From positions 1 through 64,000 of the forward strand of contig NZ_MDEB01000011.1 of assembly GCF_002939945.1 (NCBI RefSeq): DNA of 64,000 nucleotides. The letters are read 5' to 3'. Made by a program: the position numbers and the translations under genes. The notes under the pieces are model-generated. The model worked only from the letters and a program-made list of their open reading frames with translations. It ran no database searches and had not been told where the DNA came from. This DNA is from Xanthomonas arboricola pv. populi. Its GTDB lineage: Bacteria > Pseudomonadota > Gammaproteobacteria > Xanthomonadales > Xanthomonadaceae. Shown piece after piece: positions 61,507 to 64,000 of this stretch. Each line of letters begins with the position of its first letter. Within the stretch, counting starts at the first letter, position 1.

Positions 61507-62544
61507 ATGACCGCGCTCCGCCGCCCCCGCTTTCTCGCCTCGATGTCCTTGCTCGGTCTGCTCTGCGCCTGCGGCGGCGAGCCGCGTCCGGCGGCACCGG
61601 CGCCGGTCGTGCAGGCACCGTCTGCCGGCGCGGCCAAGCCGGTGAAGATCGGCGTGGCGCTCGGTGGCGGCGCGGCCAAGGGCTTTGCGCATATCGGCGT
61701 GATCAAGATGCTCGAGGCCAACGGCTTTGCGCCGGTGGTGGTGTCGGGCACCAGCGCCGGCAGCGTGGTCGGGGCGCTGTATGCCAGCGGCATGGATGCA
61801 TTCCAGATGCAGGAAAAGGCCGTCGCGCTCGACCAAACCAGCATCCGCGATGTGCGGATCTTCTCCGGCGGCCTGGTGCAGGGCCAGAAGCTGCAGGACT
61901 ACGTCAACGCGCAGCTCGGCGGCAGGCCGATCGACAAATTGCGCAAGCCGTTCGCGGCGGTCGCCACACGGCTGGAAGACGGCGAACGCACCGTGTTCGT
62001 GCGTGGCAATGCTGGCCAGGCGGTGCGTGCGTCCAGCAGCATTCCTGGCGTGTTCGAGCCGGTGACCATCGGCCAATATCACTATGTGGACGGCGGCGTG
62101 GTCAGCCCGGTGCCGGTGGATGCGGCGCGCCAGCTCGGCGCCGAATTCGTGGTGGCGGTGGACATCTCCAGCAAGGCCAGCGGCAAGAATCCCGGCGATC
62201 TGCTCGGCACCGTCAACCAGTCGATCTCGATCATGGGCCAGCGCCTGGGCGAGGCCGAACTCAAGCGTGCCGATGTGGTGATCCGCCCGAAGGTCAGCGA
62301 CATCGGCTCGGCCGATTTCAACCAGCGTGGTGCGGCCATCCTGGAAGGCGAGCGGGCCGCGATGGCGGCAATGCCGCAGATCCGCGCCAAGATCGCGCAG
62401 TTGCAGGCGCAGCGCAGCGGTGCCACCCGCACTGCAGCCGAGCAGGCTGCGGCCGCCAAGGCAGAGGCGTATCGGCGCTGTCTGCAGGAGCGCTCGCGCT
62501 GGCAGAAACTGCGCGGCAAGGACGAGGCCTGCGTGGCGCCGTGA
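61507..62544 (+). CDS. Patatin-like phospholipase lipoprotein (RssA type)
   Basis: 345 aa from ATG at 61507. Lipobox LLGLLCACGG followed by a Pro/Ala linker. Patatin domain: oxyanion loop GVALGGGAAKGFAHIGVIKM, nucleophile VVSGTSAGSVVGALYASG (GxSxG), catalytic Asp in YHYVDGGVVSPVPV (DGG). A Ser-Asp dyad acyl hydrolase in the envelope, related to RssA/NTE-like proteins. The C-terminus is an Ala/Arg-rich helix with one Cys. Single-gene unit. Confidence 0.93.
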   Translation: MTALRRPRFLASMSLLGLLCACGGEPRPAAPAPVVQAPSAGAAKPVKIGVALGGGAAKGFAHIGVIKMLEANGFAPVVVSGTSAGSVVGALYASGMDAFQMQEKAVALDQTSIRDVRIFSGGLVQGQKLQDYVNAQLGGRPIDKLRKPFAAVATRLEDGERTVFVRGNAGQAVRASSSIPGVFEPVTIGQYHYVDGGVVSPVPVDAARQLGAEFVVAVDISSKASGKNPGDLLGTVNQSISIMGQRLGEAELKRADVVIRPKVSDIGSADFNQRGAAILEGERAAMAAMPQIRAKIAQLQAQRSGATRTAAEQAAAAKAEAYRRCLQERSRWQKLRGKDEACVAP

Positions 62545-63091
62545 GGGCGATGCAGTGCGAGGAAATGCGGAGGTGATGCGGGTACCACGCGCGGCCATGC
62601 GGAGCTGAGCGGGGGAGGTGCGCCTGTTGCGAGACGCGCGCTTTTAAAGCCGATGCGTCGGGCAACTGCATTTGTTGATGCCTGGTGCCGATGCACCGAG
62701 CGTGTGCCGGACAGGGTCGCGACCAGGTCCGCTCCTACGGTGGCGCGGCGGTTCCTTCGGGTGCGCTGGAGACCTGCCGGACAGGGTCGCGGCCAGGTCC
62801 GCTCCTACGGTGGCGCGGCGGTTCCTTCGGGTGCGCTGGAGACCTGCCGGACAGGGTCGCGGCCGGGTCCGCTCCTACGGTGGCGCGGCGATTCCTTCGG
62901 GTGCGCTGGGGACCTGCCGGACAGGGTCGCGGCCAGGTCCGCTCCTACGATGGCGGGCGTTTTCGGGTGCAGTGGCCAACGGCACGGCCAGCGCCGCTCT
63001 TGTAGGAGCGGCCCTGGCCGCGAGGCGTTACCCGTAGCAGCGCCTGGACTTCATGGGCAACGCCTCAATCCCGGACTTCACCGGCAACGCC
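62545..63091. repeat. 70-bp tandem repeat and REP-like intergenic region
   Basis: No gene is visible. From about 62701 to 62965 there are four copies (the last partial) of a 70-bp unit containing TGCCGGACAGGGTCGCG, GGTCCGCTCCTAC and TTCCTTCGGGTGCGCTGG; starts are at 62705, 62775, 62845 and 62915. At 63001 the inverse arm TGTAGGAGCGG appears, then two copies of a GGCAACGCCTCAAT phrase before the receptor gene end. Confidence 0.85.
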
Positions 63092-64000
63092 TCAATAGCG
63101 CCAGCGCAACGACACGCTGACAAACCGCGGCTCGCCGTAGTTCTGGTAATCCAGGTTGGCCCAGTAGGTCTTGTCGAAGGCATTGCGTACCGCCAGCGTG
63201 GCGGTCCATTGCTCGCTGATGCGGTAGTTGGCGTTGAAATGCACCAGTGCGTACGGGTTCTGCACCACCGTCACCGGGGTGGTGGCGCCGGTGCCGTCGC
63301 CGGTGGGGCGCTCGATGTTGAAGCCGCGCACCGCGCTCTGCCAGCTGACGCCGCCGCCGATGCTCAGGCGCTCCCAGGCACCGGGCAGGCGCAGCTGCGT
63401 GGACAGCTGCAGATAATCCTCGGGCAGATTGGCGTAGATCGCAGCGGTGGGCGGGCGCGTCACCTTGACGTGGGTAAAGCCGGCATTGACGGTCCAGCCG
63501 GGCAGGATCTCGCCGTTGACATCCATTTCCCAGCCACGGCTCTTGGTGCCGTTGATGCCGATGTAGGCCGAATTGCCGTCCGGCAGCGAGGATTCGGGCT
63601 GGGTCATGTCGCGCACGGCGAAGTTGTCCTGCTTGGCCTCGAACACGGCGGCAGTAGCCATCGCATGACCATCGAACAACTGCGCCTTGATGCCGGCCTC
63701 CAGGTTGGAGCCTTCCACCGGGGCGAGCAGGTTGTTGTCCTTGTCGCGGTAATTCTGCGGATTGAAGATTTCGGTATAGCTGGCGTAGAGCGACACCTCC
63801 GGCACGATGTCGTAGACCAGTCCCACGTATGGGGTGACTTCGTCGCTTACTTCGTAGCGGCCGCTGGTGCCGGTGTAGGCGCCACTGGCGTCGAAGGCCT
63901 GGGTGCGGGTCTCCCAGGAACTCAGGCGTGCGCCGGCAATCAGCGACAGCGGGTCGGCCAGACGCAACCGGGTGGAGGCATACACGCCGCGCTGCGTGGT
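63092..64000 (-). CDS. TonB-dependent siderophore receptor, C-terminal part
   Basis: The last 302 residues of an outer-membrane receptor; the 5' end lies right of the window. Beta-barrel strands run to a terminal VSVSLRWRY (aromatic last residue). Motifs of the FhuE/FpvA siderophore group: TPYVGLVYDIVPEVSLYASY, SYTEIFNPQNYRDKDNNLL, EAGIKAQLFDGHAMATAAVF and LAVRNAFDKTYWANL. Takes up ferric siderophore with energy from TonB. Substrate unknown; likely Fur-controlled, but the promoter is out of view. Confidence 0.94.
   Translation of the reverse strand, partial: TTQRGVYASTRLRLADPLSLIAGARLSSWETRTQAFDASGAYTGTSGRYEVSDEVTPYVGLVYDIVPEVSLYASYTEIFNPQNYRDKDNNLLAPVEGSNLEAGIKAQLFDGHAMATAAVFEAKQDNFAVRDMTQPESSLPDGNSAYIGINGTKSRGWEMDVNGEILPGWTVNAGFTHVKVTRPPTAAIYANLPEDYLQLSTQLRLPGAWERLSIGGGVSWQSAVRGFNIERPTGDGTGATTPVTVVQNPYALVHFNANYRISEQWTATLAVRNAFDKTYWANLDYQNYGEPRFVSVSLRWRY

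Noticed and set aside
62701-62965. Possible CRISPR array
   Set aside because: The units are contiguous 70-bp tandem repeats without unique spacers, and no cas genes are near.

Overview
The window is a GC-rich bacterial chromosome segment with the gene content and gene order of Xanthomonas. Supporting features are the outer-membrane protein Ax21, a rhodanese-secB-gpsA cluster, hemD-hemX-hemY, paired sodC genes, a glnA-glnK-amtB-ntrBC nitrogen block, egtBD, a FhuE/FpvA-like TonB receptor, and intergenic repeats typical of the genus ('TAGGAGCGGACC...GGTCCGCTCCTA' hairpins and GGGGATT/GGGAATC tracts). I cannot fix the species. The left edge cuts a giant RHS gene and the right edge cuts a TonB-dependent receptor gene.

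1-12.9 kb, minus strand: a tight four-gene operon of a TPR protein, a 129-aa unknown protein, a GT9-like glycosyltransferase and a giant RHS/YD-repeat protein of more than 3,660 codons. The RHS gene has no in-frame stop in the window and carries a tandem pair of carbohydrate-binding-like modules near the left edge. The glycosyltransferase has an apparent one-base frameshift in a G run; restoring it brings its stop to 10 bases before the RHS start. I consider this operon the best candidate for an undescribed system: a dedicated glycosyltransferase with a giant surface or secreted RHS protein.

13-26 kb: ax21, with terminators on both sides of the ax21/gpsA gap; gpsA, secB and a rhodanese; small secreted and thioesterase genes; a GT25 glycosyltransferase divergent from hemD-hemX-hemY; a truncated membrane-protein remnant; a thiolase divergent from an unknown gene coupled to a VOC protein; and two tandem Cu/Zn superoxide dismutase genes.

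26.6-33 kb: the nitrogen regulon. glnA has a near-consensus sigma-54 promoter and two NtrC boxes about 31 bp apart. A further NtrC-like box abuts the ntrB start. uppP lies divergent from glnA.

33-48 kb: mixed housekeeping and envelope genes: a META-domain lipoprotein, PEBP, a TPR/sulfotransferase-like protein, YheT-like hydrolase, PlsC-like acyltransferase, hotdog thioesterase, phospholipase-D lipoprotein, YceI, SixA, an orphan ParA, a frameshifted unknown gene, an AEC transporter and a TPR secreted protein. These are separated by repeat-rich gaps, one of which holds two large unexplained inverted repeats.

48-64 kb: a giant indolepyruvate:ferredoxin oxidoreductase; egtB-egtD-DUF3253 with a divergent class V PLP enzyme that could be the missing ergothioneine C-S lyase; an osmoprotectant-type ABC transporter with a fused binding protein and permease; an EF-hand protein; an acyl desaturase; a lone ABC ATPase; a patatin-like lipoprotein; a 70-bp tandem repeat; and the 3' part of a TonB-dependent receptor gene.
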